The notes under the pieces are model-generated. The model was not told where the DNA came from. It worked only from the letters and a program-made list of their open reading frames with translations, and did no database searches. From contig NZ_MZXV01000056.1 in assembly GCF_003253745.1 (NCBI RefSeq), positions 248,001 to 312,000 on the forward strand: DNA of 64,000 nt, in the 5' to 3' direction. Both the position numbers and the translations under genes were made by a program. Origin of the DNA: Mesorhizobium kowhaii. GTDB lineage: Bacteria; Pseudomonadota; Alphaproteobacteria; Rhizobiales; Rhizobiaceae. This document shows, one piece after another, positions 48,854 through 57,869 of the stretch (the stretch's first letter is position 1; the number at the start of each line of letters is the position of its first letter).

Positions 48854-49900
48854 CTACTGGCGCAGATTGGTCCAGATCCGGTCATAGGCACGGATCGCCT
48901 TCTCGTCGCATGACGGTGCAAACGAGATTTTCAGGTCGGCCGGCGGGTTGAACTCCGGCGAGCCGCCAATATCCGCCGCCAGATATTTGTTCGATCCAGC
49001 GATCGCACTCTGGTAGCCGGTGTATTTCTGCTGCAACGCGATGTTTTCCGGGTCCATCAGGAAGTTGAGGAACTTCTTGGCGTTCTCGACATTCGGCGCC
49101 GTCGAGGGCACGGCGACATTGTCCATCCAGCCGACAACGCCTTCCTTGGGATAGACATATTTGACCGTCGACTTCTGCTGGCGTGTCGCCAGCGCCTTGC
49201 CCGACCACTGCTCGTGCATGACCGTCTCGCCCGCAACCTGGCGCTCGACTATGCCGTCGGAATTGTAGACCTTGACGAAAGGCTTTTGCGCCTCGAGCAA
49301 GGCATCGAGTTCCTTCAAGTCCGCCGGATTGCTGTTGCACTGGTCCTTGCCGAGATAGACGAGCGCCAGCGACATCACCTCGGTCGGCGAGCCGAACATG
49401 CCGACCTTGCCCTTGAGCTCCGCCGGTGGATCGAAGAGTGGCTTCAAGCTGTCGGTCGGACCCTTGTAGACGGCGGTGTCGACCGAATAGGACGTGGTGC
49501 CCCACACCCATGGCACGGTGTATTTCGCATCCGGATCCCAAGACCGGTGCTGCCATTTCGGATCGACGTTCTTGAAATTCGGCATCGCCCCTGCATCGAC
49601 CTCCTGGAACAGCTTCTGCTTGACGAAGATCGGCACGAAGTCGTTGCTGATGATCATCACATCGTAGCCGGCAGCGCCCGAGCTCAGCTTGGCGAGCGCG
49701 GTCTCGTTCGAATCGTAGGTGTCGATGGTGACCTTGACGCCGGTCTCCGCCTCGAATTTCTTGATCATTTCGTCCGACGTGTAGTCGGTCCAGTTGTAGA
49801 TGCGCAGTTCGCCGGCATCGGCGAGCGCGGTGGTGGTGATGGCCCCCATGATGGCGGTGGCCAGGGCTATTCCTGAAAGTCCTTCTTTCCATTTGGTCAC
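48854..49900 (-). CDS. Spermidine/putrescine-type ABC substrate-binding protein (PotD-like)
   Basis: A 348-residue periplasmic protein. The start is a GTG at 49900 preceded by GAGGAG, giving the signal peptide (M)TKWKEGLSGIALATAIMGA and cleavage after ALADA. The mature start ELRIYNWTDYTSDEMIKKFEAETGVKVTIDTYDSNETALAKL is the PotD/PotF hallmark, with YDVMIISNDFVP and PWVWGTTSYS downstream. Last gene of the leftward ABCD operon. The ligand is probably a polyamine or other cationic or amide compound; the adjacent amidohydrolase and FAH-type genes may process it. Confidence 0.9.
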   Translation of the reverse strand: MTKWKEGLSGIALATAIMGAITTTALADAGELRIYNWTDYTSDEMIKKFEAETGVKVTIDTYDSNETALAKLSSGAAGYDVMIISNDFVPIFVKQKLFQEVDAGAMPNFKNVDPKWQHRSWDPDAKYTVPWVWGTTSYSVDTAVYKGPTDSLKPLFDPPAELKGKVGMFGSPTEVMSLALVYLGKDQCNSNPADLKELDALLEAQKPFVKVYNSDGIVERQVAGETVMHEQWSGKALATRQQKSTVKYVYPKEGVVGWMDNVAVPSTAPNVENAKKFLNFLMDPENIALQQKYTGYQSAIAGSNKYLAADIGGSPEFNPPADLKISFAPSCDEKAIRAYDRIWTNLRQ

Positions 49901-49981
49901 GGTCGTTCTCCTCTGGTTTTGTTTTCTTGTTGTGACCATGATCTTTTCCGAAAACCGGCTTCCACTTTTCGGGATCATGGT

Positions 49982-50785
49982 TCAGGCAAATCTGTTGCGC
50001 CGTCCGACGAGCAATGCCGCCGCAACGAAGACGATGGAAACGGCAAGAAGGATGGTGGAGATGGCGTTGACCTCCGGCGTCACGCCAAGCCGCATCATGC
50101 CGTAGATGTAGACCGGCAAGGTGGTCGAGCCGGCGCTCGACACCATCATCGAGATCAGGAAATCATCGAGCGAGACGACGAAGGCCATGATGGCGCCGGC
50201 CGAGATCGCCGGCAGCAGCAAGGGCAGCGTGACGCGGCGAAACAGCCGCCACTCGTCGGCGTAGAGGTCACGGCCGGCCTCCTCCAGCGTACCGCCCATG
50301 TCGCGCAGCCGTGCCTGGATCGGCAACAGCGCGAACGGGATGCAGAAGACGGTGTGGGCGATCATCAGGTTGATGAGCCCGTGATGCATGCCGAGCCCGG
50401 AGAAGAAGATCAGCGTGGTGATCGCCACGACGATCTCCGGCACCACCAGCGGCATCGCGATCAGCGCCGTTGCCGCGCTGCGTCCGAAGCGTAGCCGGCC
50501 GCGTTCCAGCGCCAGCGCACCGGCCGTGGCAATGGCCGTCGAGGCGATGGTGGCGACGATGGCGATGATGACGCTGTTGAAGGCGGCGTCGCGGATCGAG
50601 TTGTTGTTGGCGACCGCCACGAACCATTTGAAACTGAAGCCGGCCCATACGGTGACCAGCCGGCTCGAGTTGAAGGCATAGATCACCAGGATCAGCAACG
50701 GCGCGTAGAAGAACACGAATATCAGAGCGGTGTAGGCCGACAGGCCGGGCGTGTGCCGCCAGTCGAAGGGTTTCGCTCCGGTCAT
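49982..50785 (-). CDS. Polyamine-type ABC permease, PotC-like
   Basis: A 267-residue inner-membrane permease with six segments: ALIFVFFYAPLLILVIYAFNSSRL at the start, the EAA loop TLEEAGRDLYADEWRLFRRVTLPLLLPA and the end VSIVFVAAALLVGRRNR. ATG overlaps the PotB-like stop by four bases. The EAA loop contains AGRDLYADEW rather than the usual AAxDLGA, a small departure. Confidence 0.9.
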   Translation of the reverse strand: MTGAKPFDWRHTPGLSAYTALIFVFFYAPLLILVIYAFNSSRLVTVWAGFSFKWFVAVANNNSIRDAAFNSVIIAIVATIASTAIATAGALALERGRLRFGRSAATALIAMPLVVPEIVVAITTLIFFSGLGMHHGLINLMIAHTVFCIPFALLPIQARLRDMGGTLEEAGRDLYADEWRLFRRVTLPLLLPAISAGAIMAFVVSLDDFLISMMVSSAGSTTLPVYIYGMMRLGVTPEVNAISTILLAVSIVFVAAALLVGRRNRFA

Positions 50786-51651
50786 CGCCGTTCCTCCTGT
50801 GCCTTGCGCGAACGGATGACGAAGACGGTCAGCACTACGACCGTGACGACGGTCGACAGCGCGGCCCCAAACGGCCAGTTGCGCGACGAGGTGAACTGCA
50901 TCTGGATCAGGCTGCCGATCAGCAGCTTCTTGCCGCCGCCAAGCAGGTCGGGGGCCAGGAACGAACCGAGCGCCGGCGCAAACACAAGCGTGGCGCCGGC
51001 CAGCGCACCGGGTCTCGCCAGCGGCCAGACGATGCGGCGGAAGACGGCGGCGCGGCTGGCGTAGAGGTCGTGCGCGGCCTCGATCAGCCTGGGGTCGATG
51101 CGCTCCAGCGTCGAATAGATCGGCAGCACCATGAAGGGCAGGAAGGTGTAGACGAGGCCGAGCAGGATCGACCCGTCATTGTAGAGCAGTGGCAGCGGAT
51201 CGGAGATGATACCGGCATGGCGCAGCGCGCCGTTCGCCAGGCCCTCGTCGCGCAGGATGAGGATCCAGCAATAGGTGCGGATCAGTGTGTTGATCCAGAA
51301 CGGCAGCGTGACGGCAAACAGCAGGATCCGCCGGCGCTCCGGCGTCTGGCAAACGATGTACCAGGCAACCGGCAGGCCGAGCACGAGGCAGATAGCGGTC
51401 GTGGCAATGGCAAGGTAGATCGAACGCAGGATGATCAGCGCATAGCTCGGCGAAAAAACCAGGCCGTCGTCGAAGTCGCGCTGATACAGGAACTGGAGAT
51501 AGGCGTCGAATGTCGCCGGCGCCGTGACGCCGCCATAAGGGTTGGCGGTCATGAAGGAATAGGCGACCGCCAGGAAGAGCGGCAGCACCATGAAGATGCC
51601 GATGACCAGCATGGCCGGTGCAATCAAGAGATAGGTGCGGTTCGGACCCAT
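50782..51651 (-). CDS. Polyamine-type ABC permease, PotB-like
   Basis: A 289-residue inner-membrane permease. N-terminal YLLIAPAMLVIGIFMVLPLFLAVAYSFM, the EAA loop RLIEAAHDLYASRAAVFRRIVWPLARPGALAG, and GSFLAPDLLGGGKKLLIGSLIQMQF near the end, which is typical of PotB. The ATG at 51651 is chosen; a longer frame would run into the ATPase gene 7 bases upstream. Confidence 0.9.
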   Translation of the reverse strand: MGPNRTYLLIAPAMLVIGIFMVLPLFLAVAYSFMTANPYGGVTAPATFDAYLQFLYQRDFDDGLVFSPSYALIILRSIYLAIATTAICLVLGLPVAWYIVCQTPERRRILLFAVTLPFWINTLIRTYCWILILRDEGLANGALRHAGIISDPLPLLYNDGSILLGLVYTFLPFMVLPIYSTLERIDPRLIEAAHDLYASRAAVFRRIVWPLARPGALAGATLVFAPALGSFLAPDLLGGGKKLLIGSLIQMQFTSSRNWPFGAALSTVVTVVVLTVFVIRSRKAQEERR

Positions 51652-51658
51652 CGCCGTC

Positions 51659-52657
51659 TCAGTTCGCCAGTTCGCGTTCGACGTCGCGGGCCCAGTCGAC
51701 GACGACCATGTCACCCGTCGCGAGTGCCGCACCACCGCGCGAGCGCGAATGCAGCCTTGCTCCCTCTTCCAGGACAACCTCGTAGAGCGTGTCGGAGCCG
51801 AGGAAGGTGATGGCTGAAACGGCTCCCCTGGCGTGACCTCTGGCGCCATCCGATGCCGGTGACACGACGATGTGCTCCGGACGCACGACGATCGTCTTGG
51901 CCGGGTCGCGGCCAAGCGCTGCACCCGGCAGCAGGTTGGACTCGCCGATGAAGTCGGCGACGAAGCGGTCCTGCGGATTGTCGTAGATGTCCCGCGGCGT
52001 GCCGACCTGCAGCACGTCGCCGCTGCGCATCACCGCGATCCTGTCGGACATGGCGAGCGCCTCTTCCTGGTCGTGGGTGACCAGCACGAAGGTGATGCCG
52101 GTTTCGCGCTGCAGGCGCTTCAACTCGCTCTGCATGCCCTTGCGCAGTTTGAGATCGAGAGCCGACAGCGGTTCGTCGAGCAGAAGCACACTAGGCTTGG
52201 GAGCGAGGGCACGCGCCACCGCGACGCGCTGCTGCTGGCCACCCGACAATTGCGCCGGGCGGCGCGTGGCAAAGCCCTCGAGCCGCACCATTTCCAGCGC
52301 TTCCCTGACGCGCTCGTCGATCAGCGATTTCGGCGCGTTCTGCATCTCGAGCCCGAACGCGATGTTCTCGGCGACGCTCATATGCGGGAACAGCGCGTAG
52401 CTCTGGAACACGGTGTTGACCGGCCGCTTCTGCGGCGGCAAGGCGGCGACATTGCTGCCGGCGATGCGGATGACGCCCGAGCTCGGCGCCTCGAAGCCGG
52501 CGATCAGCCGCAAGAGGGTCGTCTTGCCGCAGCCCGACGGGCCGAGCAACGTGAAGAACTCATTATCGTAGATTTCCAGGCTGACTTCGTTCAGCGCGTG
52601 AACCGGATCGGCGTCCCTGGTCACGAAGGATTTTGACACGCTTTGGATGTCGATCAT
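51659..52657 (-). CDS. Polyamine-type ABC ATP-binding protein, PotA-like
   Basis: A 332-residue ATPase. Walker A GPSGCGKTT, Q-loop FQSYALFPHMSVAENIAFG, signature LSGGQQQRVAVARAL, Walker B VLLLDEPLSALD, H-loop VTHDQEEAL; TOBE-type C-terminus. The ATG at 52657 (AGGAA upstream) is preferred to the TTG at 52666. First gene of the leftward operon, under a promoter region with the palindrome ATTTGT-CA-ACAAAT. Confidence 0.9.
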   Translation of the reverse strand: MIDIQSVSKSFVTRDADPVHALNEVSLEIYDNEFFTLLGPSGCGKTTLLRLIAGFEAPSSGVIRIAGSNVAALPPQKRPVNTVFQSYALFPHMSVAENIAFGLEMQNAPKSLIDERVREALEMVRLEGFATRRPAQLSGGQQQRVAVARALAPKPSVLLLDEPLSALDLKLRKGMQSELKRLQRETGITFVLVTHDQEEALAMSDRIAVMRSGDVLQVGTPRDIYDNPQDRFVADFIGESNLLPGAALGRDPAKTIVVRPEHIVVSPASDGARGHARGAVSAITFLGSDTLYEVVLEEGARLHSRSRGGAALATGDMVVVDWARDVERELAN

Positions 52658-52754
52658 GACCGGCAAATTCCTGGGACTGCGGTGAGATGGCCGGGCGTGT
52701 CGAAGGCCATCGCGGTCTTTCGGAACCGCGCCTAAAAATTCGCTCCAAAATTAT

Positions 52755-52768
52755 ATTTGTCAACAAAT
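52755..52768. promoter_or_regulatory. GntR operator candidate, copy 2 (shared motif)
   Basis: ATTTGTCAACAAAT has perfect 6-base inverted arms around CA. It lies about 100 bases upstream of the PotA-like start, inside a block matching the FAH/gntR intergenic region, with AATATATT, TTTTGC and TTCTGA following in the same order and spacing to within one base. Confidence 0.65.
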
Positions 52769-52866
52769 AATATATTGTTTTTGCTTTCTGACACACGAAA
52801 GTGTGGCAGGGAACCATCATCCCCTAGGCCGGGCCCTTCGCAGGTCGTGGCGATACGCCGTGGCGC

Positions 52867-53958
52867 TCAGAGCACCTTGCCGCTGTCGGGATCGAGCAGG
52901 TGCATATGGGCCATGCCAAGCGAGAGTGTCGCGACCTCGCCGGGCTTCGGTGTCGAAGCTGGATCGATGCGCGCCGTTGCCTCCGCGCCGGCGATCAGCA
53001 CATGCAGCAGCGTCTCCATGCCCATCGGCTCGACCACCTCGACCGGCGCCTTGATGTCGACAACGTCGGGCCGCTCGCGCTGCTCGGTGATGTGCTCGGG
53101 ACGCAAGCCGAATTCGAGTTCGCGCCCGACATGGCTGGCATAGCGTGCGGTACGGACAGCCGGGACGGCGAGTGCTGTGCCATCGACGAGCACGACCGCG
53201 AGCCGGTCGCCGCGTGCTTCCAGGCGACACTTGAAAAAGTTCATGCCGGGGCTGCCGATGAAGCCGGCGACGAAGCGGCTGGCCGGCTCATGGTAGAGGT
53301 CGTTGGGCGGTCCGATCTGCTCGATACGCCCCTTGTTCATCACCACGACACGGTCGGCCAGCGTCATCGCCTCGACCTGGTCATGGGTGACGTAGACTGT
53401 CGTGGTCGCGACCATCTGGTGCAGCTTCTTGATCTCGGCGCGCATCTTCACCCTGAGCTTGGCGTCGAGGTTGGAGAGCGGTTCGTCGAACAGAAACACT
53501 TTCGGCTGGCGCACCATGGCGCGGCCCATCGCAACGCGCTGGCGCTGACCGCCGGACAGTTGGTGCGGCTTGCGTTGCAGCAGTTCGCTGAGGTCGAGGA
53601 TGTCGGCGACACGGGCGATGCGTTGCGTCACCTCGCCATCCGGCACCTTGCGGATGCGCAGGCCGAAAGCCATGTTCTGCGCCACGGTCATCTGCGGATA
53701 GAGCGCGTAGCTCTGGAAGACCATCGCGATATCGCGATCCCTGGCCTGAACGTTGTTGACCAGCCTGCCGCCGATATGGATCTCGCCGCCGCTCGGCCTG
53801 TCCAGTCCCGCCACCATGCGCAGCGTCGTCGACTTGCCGCAGCCGGATGGCCCAACGAGGACGACGAATTCGCCCTCGGCGATATCGAGATCGATATCGT
53901 GCACGACCTTCAGATTCTGGAAGCTCTTGGAAACCTGCCTCAGTTCGACATCCGCCAT
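52867..53958 (-). CDS. Sugar ABC transporter ATP-binding protein, UgpC/MsmX type
   Basis: A 363-residue ATPase. Walker A GPSGCGKST, Q-loop FQSYALYPQMTVAQNMAFG, signature LSGGQRQRVAMGRAM, Walker B VFLFDEPLSNLD, H-loop VTHDQVEAM, and the TOBE-like regulatory domain (EFGLRPEHITEQRERPD). AAAGGAA precedes the ATG at 53958. Last gene of the leftward operon of binding protein, two permeases, SIS and ROK; it completes that importer. Four bases from the ROK gene. Confidence 0.92.
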   Translation of the reverse strand: MADVELRQVSKSFQNLKVVHDIDLDIAEGEFVVLVGPSGCGKSTTLRMVAGLDRPSGGEIHIGGRLVNNVQARDRDIAMVFQSYALYPQMTVAQNMAFGLRIRKVPDGEVTQRIARVADILDLSELLQRKPHQLSGGQRQRVAMGRAMVRQPKVFLFDEPLSNLDAKLRVKMRAEIKKLHQMVATTTVYVTHDQVEAMTLADRVVVMNKGRIEQIGPPNDLYHEPASRFVAGFIGSPGMNFFKCRLEARGDRLAVVLVDGTALAVPAVRTARYASHVGRELEFGLRPEHITEQRERPDVVDIKAPVEVVEPMGMETLLHVLIAGAEATARIDPASTPKPGEVATLSLGMAHMHLLDPDSGKVL

Positions 53959-53962
53959 GGCG

Positions 53963-54892
53963 CTATTCCTTTCTGGCCGGCGCGAACATGTCGAGCGCCA
54001 GCGCCGCGGCACCAATCACGCCGGCGTCGTTGCCATGCTCCACCGCCACGATCACCGGCGGGCGGCCGGGCTTGAGCAGCACGAAATCCCTGACATTGCG
54101 GGCAATGCGGTCGGTGAAGAACGGGCCGGCCAGTGCCAGACCGCCGCCGATGATCGCCGCCTCGATGTTGAGCATGTTCGACATGATGCCGATCATCTGG
54201 CCGAGCCAGCGTGCCACCTCGTCGACAACCTGCAGCGCGATCGGCTCACCCTGCTTGGCAAGATCGCAGACCGCCTCGGCGTTGGTGGCGTCGGTGTCCG
54301 GCTTGAGCTGGCGATAGCGGTTGACGAGCGCGCGGGCGCTGGCCAGGTTCTCGACCATGCCAGGCACCGGATCGGCAATGTCGGTGCGGGCCGGATCGAG
54401 CGAGATGCAGCCGAGTTGTGGCGGCAAACCGTCCGGACCGTCGATGACCTTGCGGTCGATGACCATGGCGCCGCCGATGCCGGTGCCAAGCGTCAGCAGC
54501 GCAAAGCGGGAGAAGGGACGGCCGGCGCCGTGCCGCATTTCGCCATGGGTGGCGCAGACGGCATCGTTGCGGACGATGGCCGGGACGCCAAAGCGAATGC
54601 CGAACAGTTTTGACAGCGACCCCTTCAACAGCGCCGGGATCGCCGGGCAGCGACCGTTCAGCATGCCGGTCTCGGGATTTGGCGTGCCCGGCACACCAAT
54701 GCCGATGGCCGCGATGTCCGGAAACTGCCGCGTCAGCTCCTCGGTGGCCTTGGTGACCAGATGGACGAAATCCGAAAACTCGATATCCCGATGCACCGGG
54801 ACAGTACCGCGCGCCAGCACCTTGCCCGATCCGTCGACGGCGCCGAGCTTGACCAGGCTGCCACCAATGTCGATTCCGATCGCGGTTACCAT
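53963..54892 (-). CDS. ROK family sugar kinase-like protein
   Basis: A 309-residue ROK-fold protein, expected to phosphorylate a hexose or amino sugar with ATP. The ATP-phosphate loop GIDIGGSLVKLG (residues ~5-16) and LTLGTGIGGAMVID are intact, with the catalytic-type Asp in VRNDAVCATHGEM. The ROK hallmarks E-x-G-H and the zinc motif CxCGxxGCxE are not recognisable; the region reads LPPQLGCISLDPARTDIADP. It may be an atypical kinase. TGATG links it to the SIS gene, which suggests an amino-sugar kinase plus deaminase/isomerase pair. Confidence 0.85.
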   Translation of the reverse strand: MVTAIGIDIGGSLVKLGAVDGSGKVLARGTVPVHRDIEFSDFVHLVTKATEELTRQFPDIAAIGIGVPGTPNPETGMLNGRCPAIPALLKGSLSKLFGIRFGVPAIVRNDAVCATHGEMRHGAGRPFSRFALLTLGTGIGGAMVIDRKVIDGPDGLPPQLGCISLDPARTDIADPVPGMVENLASARALVNRYRQLKPDTDATNAEAVCDLAKQGEPIALQVVDEVARWLGQMIGIMSNMLNIEAAIIGGGLALAGPFFTDRIARNVRDFVLLKPGRPPVIVAVEHGNDAGVIGAAALALDMFAPARKE

Positions 54893-55935
54893 CAGGCCTC
54901 CTTGCGGATGCGCACGTTGAGCCTGCGTCCGAGATTGGGGTAGATCATCTTGTCCGGATCGATGCCACGCGCGATCGCCAGCTCGCAGCCATACCATTGC
55001 AGCGGGATCGGCGCCCAGCAACCGGCGAGCCATTGCTGTTCCGGCGCCGTCGGCCAGCTGACATTGAGATCGAAACGGGTTGGACGGCCGGAGAGGTTGA
55101 GCACGACCGTTCGCGGTCCGAGTTCGGCCAATGCCTCGCCAAGATTGGCGGCGACCTTCGCTTCGGTCGCGGTCTGTGCGATGGCGATCACCAGGCTCTT
55201 GTCCGTCGTGCCATAGACATGACCGTGCAAAGCCTCTTCGGTGTCGAAGGCGGCTGTCGGCACGCCGCTGATCTCGGCGATCTTGAGCGACGCCTCAAGC
55301 GCGGTGCCAAGATGCGTCGCCTGTCCGGCGACCAGTATGTAGTCGGGGACGCCGAACCGCGTGATCAGATCCTTTGCAGCCGCCAGACCGGTTTCCGCTG
55401 TCTGCTCCAGTTGCGCAAGCAACCCCGACAGATCGACCGCCTTGTTGGCGAGCTTGGCCGCGACCGCCAGCACCGAGATAACGGTGGCGGTATAGCCCAT
55501 GGTCTTGGGGCCGACCGTCTCCGGGCCGATCGGCATGACGATCACCTCGGCGCCCGCCTCCGTAATCAGGCTGCCCTCCTCACCAGTAATGACAAGGGTG
55601 GGAAACCCGCGCGCAACGGACAAACGCACCGCCTCGATCGTGGTGATGCTCATGCCGGACTGCGAGGCGGCGAGAACCAGCGTGCGTTGGCCCGATGCCT
55701 TGGGCGGCAGGCGCAGGAAAGCCTCTGGCTCCTTGGCGATCACCGATGCGCCCGTCCCCTCCTCCAGCGCTTCGGCGCCGGCCAGCAACGCATTCATCGA
55801 GGAACCGGTGCCAAGCAGTACGATCCGCTCCGGCTTCTGGCGCAGGCTGGCGAAACTGTCGAGATCCGCGCCGATGGCGGCGGGCAGCCCGGTCAGGGTC
55901 GAGGGCTGCCGGCGGATGTAAGTGCCTATCTGCAT
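54892..55935 (-). CDS. SIS domain protein (GlmS C-terminal/NagB-II-like isomerase or deaminase)
   Basis: A 347-residue protein of two SIS domains, the sugar-phosphate isomerase fold of GlmS C-terminal half, AgaS and NagB-II. Seen: IVLLGTGSSMNALLAGAEALEEG with TLVLAASQSGMSITTIEAVRLS (first SIS), then DYILVAGQATHLGTALEASLKIAEISGVPTAAFDTEEALHGHVYG, including the catalytic-type Glu-x-x-His (second SIS). It probably deaminates or isomerises an amino-sugar phosphate made by the ROK kinase. It lies 62 bases after the permease gene. Confidence 0.88.
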   Translation of the reverse strand: MQIGTYIRRQPSTLTGLPAAIGADLDSFASLRQKPERIVLLGTGSSMNALLAGAEALEEGTGASVIAKEPEAFLRLPPKASGQRTLVLAASQSGMSITTIEAVRLSVARGFPTLVITGEEGSLITEAGAEVIVMPIGPETVGPKTMGYTATVISVLAVAAKLANKAVDLSGLLAQLEQTAETGLAAAKDLITRFGVPDYILVAGQATHLGTALEASLKIAEISGVPTAAFDTEEALHGHVYGTTDKSLVIAIAQTATEAKVAANLGEALAELGPRTVVLNLSGRPTRFDLNVSWPTAPEQQWLAGCWAPIPLQWYGCELAIARGIDPDKMIYPNLGRRLNVRIRKEA

Positions 55936-55997
55936 CTTGGTGTTCCATCAGTTCGAAATTGGAGGGTCTTCTGAAAATCTGCCTGTCGGCCGTCCGG

Positions 55998-56873
55998 CTA
56001 TTTGCTGTAGCCCTTGCTGAGGCCGCTGATGAATTGCCGCGAAAACAGGGTGAACAGCAGCACGAGCGGCACCGCGCCAAGCGTCAGCGCGGCGAGAAGT
56101 GCCGGATAGTCGTTCATGAACTGGCCGACGAATTGCTGCACGCCGAGCGTCACCGTCTGGTTCTGCCGGCTTGGAGCCAGGATCAGCGGGAACCAGAGGT
56201 CGTTCCAGACCGGCAGCATGGTCAGCGCGGCCACCGCGGCGAGCCCCGGCCTGACCAAAGGCAGCACGATCCAGAAGGTGCGCAGCTCGCTGGCGCCATC
56301 CATGCGCGCCGCCTCCTTGAGATCGGTCGGAACGGTGCGGAAATAGGTGACCATCAGCGTCACCGCGATCGGGATGCTCATGGCGGTGTAGACGAGGATG
56401 AGGGCCGCCAGCGTATCCATCAGTTTCCAGGCGAGCATCATCTGAATGAGCGGGATCGTGCCGAGCCGGATCGGCAACATAATGCCGAGCACGAACAGGC
56501 CGCCGAGCAGCGAAGCAAGCCGCACACGGTATTCGACCAGGGCAAAGGCGGCGAGCGTCGACAGCACCACCGTCAGCACGATTGTCGTCACCGTGACGAT
56601 CAGGCTGTTGCGATAGTTGACGATGAAATTGCCACGGGTGAAGACCCGCTTGTAGCCTTCGAGGCTGAAGGTCTTGGCCGTCGGCAGGTCGAACGGGCCA
56701 CCGAAGATCGCCGGTGTCGTCTTCAGCGAATTGATGATGACGATCAGCACCGGTCCGATGGCCAGCACGACAAAGAAGATCAGCAGTGCGTGGACGATGA
56801 TGCGTTCGAGCGTCCAGGGTTCGCGGTCCTGGCGGCGGCGGGCAACGGGTATGGTGAGGTCCGGGGCGCTCAT
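55998..56873 (-). CDS. Sugar ABC permease, MalG type
   Basis: A 291-residue inner-membrane permease. N-terminal IIVHALLIFFVVLAIGPVLIVIINSLKTTPAIFG, EAA loop TDLKEAARMDGASELRTFWIVLPLVRPG and the MalG end LFSRQFISGLSKGYSK. Eight bases after the MalF-type permease gene. Confidence 0.92.
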   Translation of the reverse strand: MSAPDLTIPVARRRQDREPWTLERIIVHALLIFFVVLAIGPVLIVIINSLKTTPAIFGGPFDLPTAKTFSLEGYKRVFTRGNFIVNYRNSLIVTVTTIVLTVVLSTLAAFALVEYRVRLASLLGGLFVLGIMLPIRLGTIPLIQMMLAWKLMDTLAALILVYTAMSIPIAVTLMVTYFRTVPTDLKEAARMDGASELRTFWIVLPLVRPGLAAVAALTMLPVWNDLWFPLILAPSRQNQTVTLGVQQFVGQFMNDYPALLAALTLGAVPLVLLFTLFSRQFISGLSKGYSK

Positions 56874-56881
56874 GTCCGCTC

Positions 56882-57769
56882 CTAGACCGAGTATGATTTC
56901 AGGCGGCGCTGGATCAGCCAGAAATAGGCTGCGGTCACCAACAGAACCGTGAGGAAGATGATCGTTGCGACCGCGGCGCCAAGGTCGAGATCGGCAAGCT
57001 GTCCGCTCGAACCGAAGAAGGTCCGGTAGAAATAGGTGCCGAGAATATCGGTGCTGTAGTTCGGCCCGGGCGCCGAACCGTTCAGCGCGAACACCAGGTC
57101 GAAGCCGTTAAACGTCCAGATGTAGGTGAGGATCGCGATCAGGCCGAATTGCGGCGCGATCAGCGGAAACTTGATCTTCCAGAACGTCGTCCAGCCGCCG
57201 GCGCCGTCGATGTTGGCGGCTTCGACAAGCTCGTTGGGCACCGCCAGCAGGGCGCTGTAGAGGAAGACCATTGGGATGCCGAAATATTGCCAGACCGACA
57301 TCAGCGAAATGGTGGTCAGTGCGGTCGATTCCGTGCCCAGCAGCGGAAAGCCGACCAGCCCCCAGAGCGGATTGATGATCAGGCGCCAGACGAAGCCGAC
57401 GATGACCACCGACAGTGTCGCCGGTATGAACAGCAGCGTTCGGTAGATGCCTTCCGACCGCGCCAGTTTTCCCGACGTCAGCAACGCCGCCAGCAGCAGC
57501 CCCATCGGGACTTCGACAATCAGATGGATGGCGAAATACTGCATGTTGTTCAGAAGCGCATTCCAGAAGCGGCCGCTGATCGTCGGGTGAGTGAACAGGC
57601 GCTCGTAATTGGCGAGGCCGACAAAGGTGTCACTGGAGGTGCCACTGGTCTGGAAGAAGCTCATCACGATCGAGGTCGCCAGCGGCAGCACGGCAAAGAC
57701 CAGATAGACGGCCAGAGCCGGCAGCACGAACAGCAACAGGTTTCTGTAGGCGGCAGCGGGAGATATCAA
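56882..57769 (-). CDS. Sugar ABC permease, MalF type
   Basis: A 295-residue inner-membrane permease with six segments, beginning NLLLFVLPALAVYLVFAVLPLATSIVMSFF. The EAA loop is NELVEAANIDGAGGWTTFWKIKFPLIAP. The gene is separated from the binding-protein gene by 100 bases that contain two hairpins. Confidence 0.92.
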   Translation of the reverse strand: MISPAAAYRNLLLFVLPALAVYLVFAVLPLATSIVMSFFQTSGTSSDTFVGLANYERLFTHPTISGRFWNALLNNMQYFAIHLIVEVPMGLLLAALLTSGKLARSEGIYRTLLFIPATLSVVIVGFVWRLIINPLWGLVGFPLLGTESTALTTISLMSVWQYFGIPMVFLYSALLAVPNELVEAANIDGAGGWTTFWKIKFPLIAPQFGLIAILTYIWTFNGFDLVFALNGSAPGPNYSTDILGTYFYRTFFGSSGQLADLDLGAAVATIIFLTVLLVTAAYFWLIQRRLKSYSV

Positions 57770-57785
57770 TTGATGACCTCATGTT

Positions 57786-57853
57786 CACGCCGGCATGGAT
57801 GTGCCGGCGTGCCCGAAGGCTTCGCGCATGCCTCGCCGGCTGGCAAGGCATGC
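57786..57853 (-). promoter_or_regulatory. Two intercistronic hairpins between binding-protein and permease genes
   Basis: CACGCCGGCA (57786-57795) and TGCCGGCGTG (57802-57811) form a perfect 10-base-pair stem with a six-base loop. GCATGCCT (57826-57833) and AGGCATGC (57846-57853) form a second 8-base-pair stem. No T-tract. The location matches the hairpin in the other CUT1 operon at 36658 and suggests mRNA protection or partial termination after the binding-protein gene. Confidence 0.7.
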
Positions 57854-57869
57854 ACAAGGCGTTCCCGGA

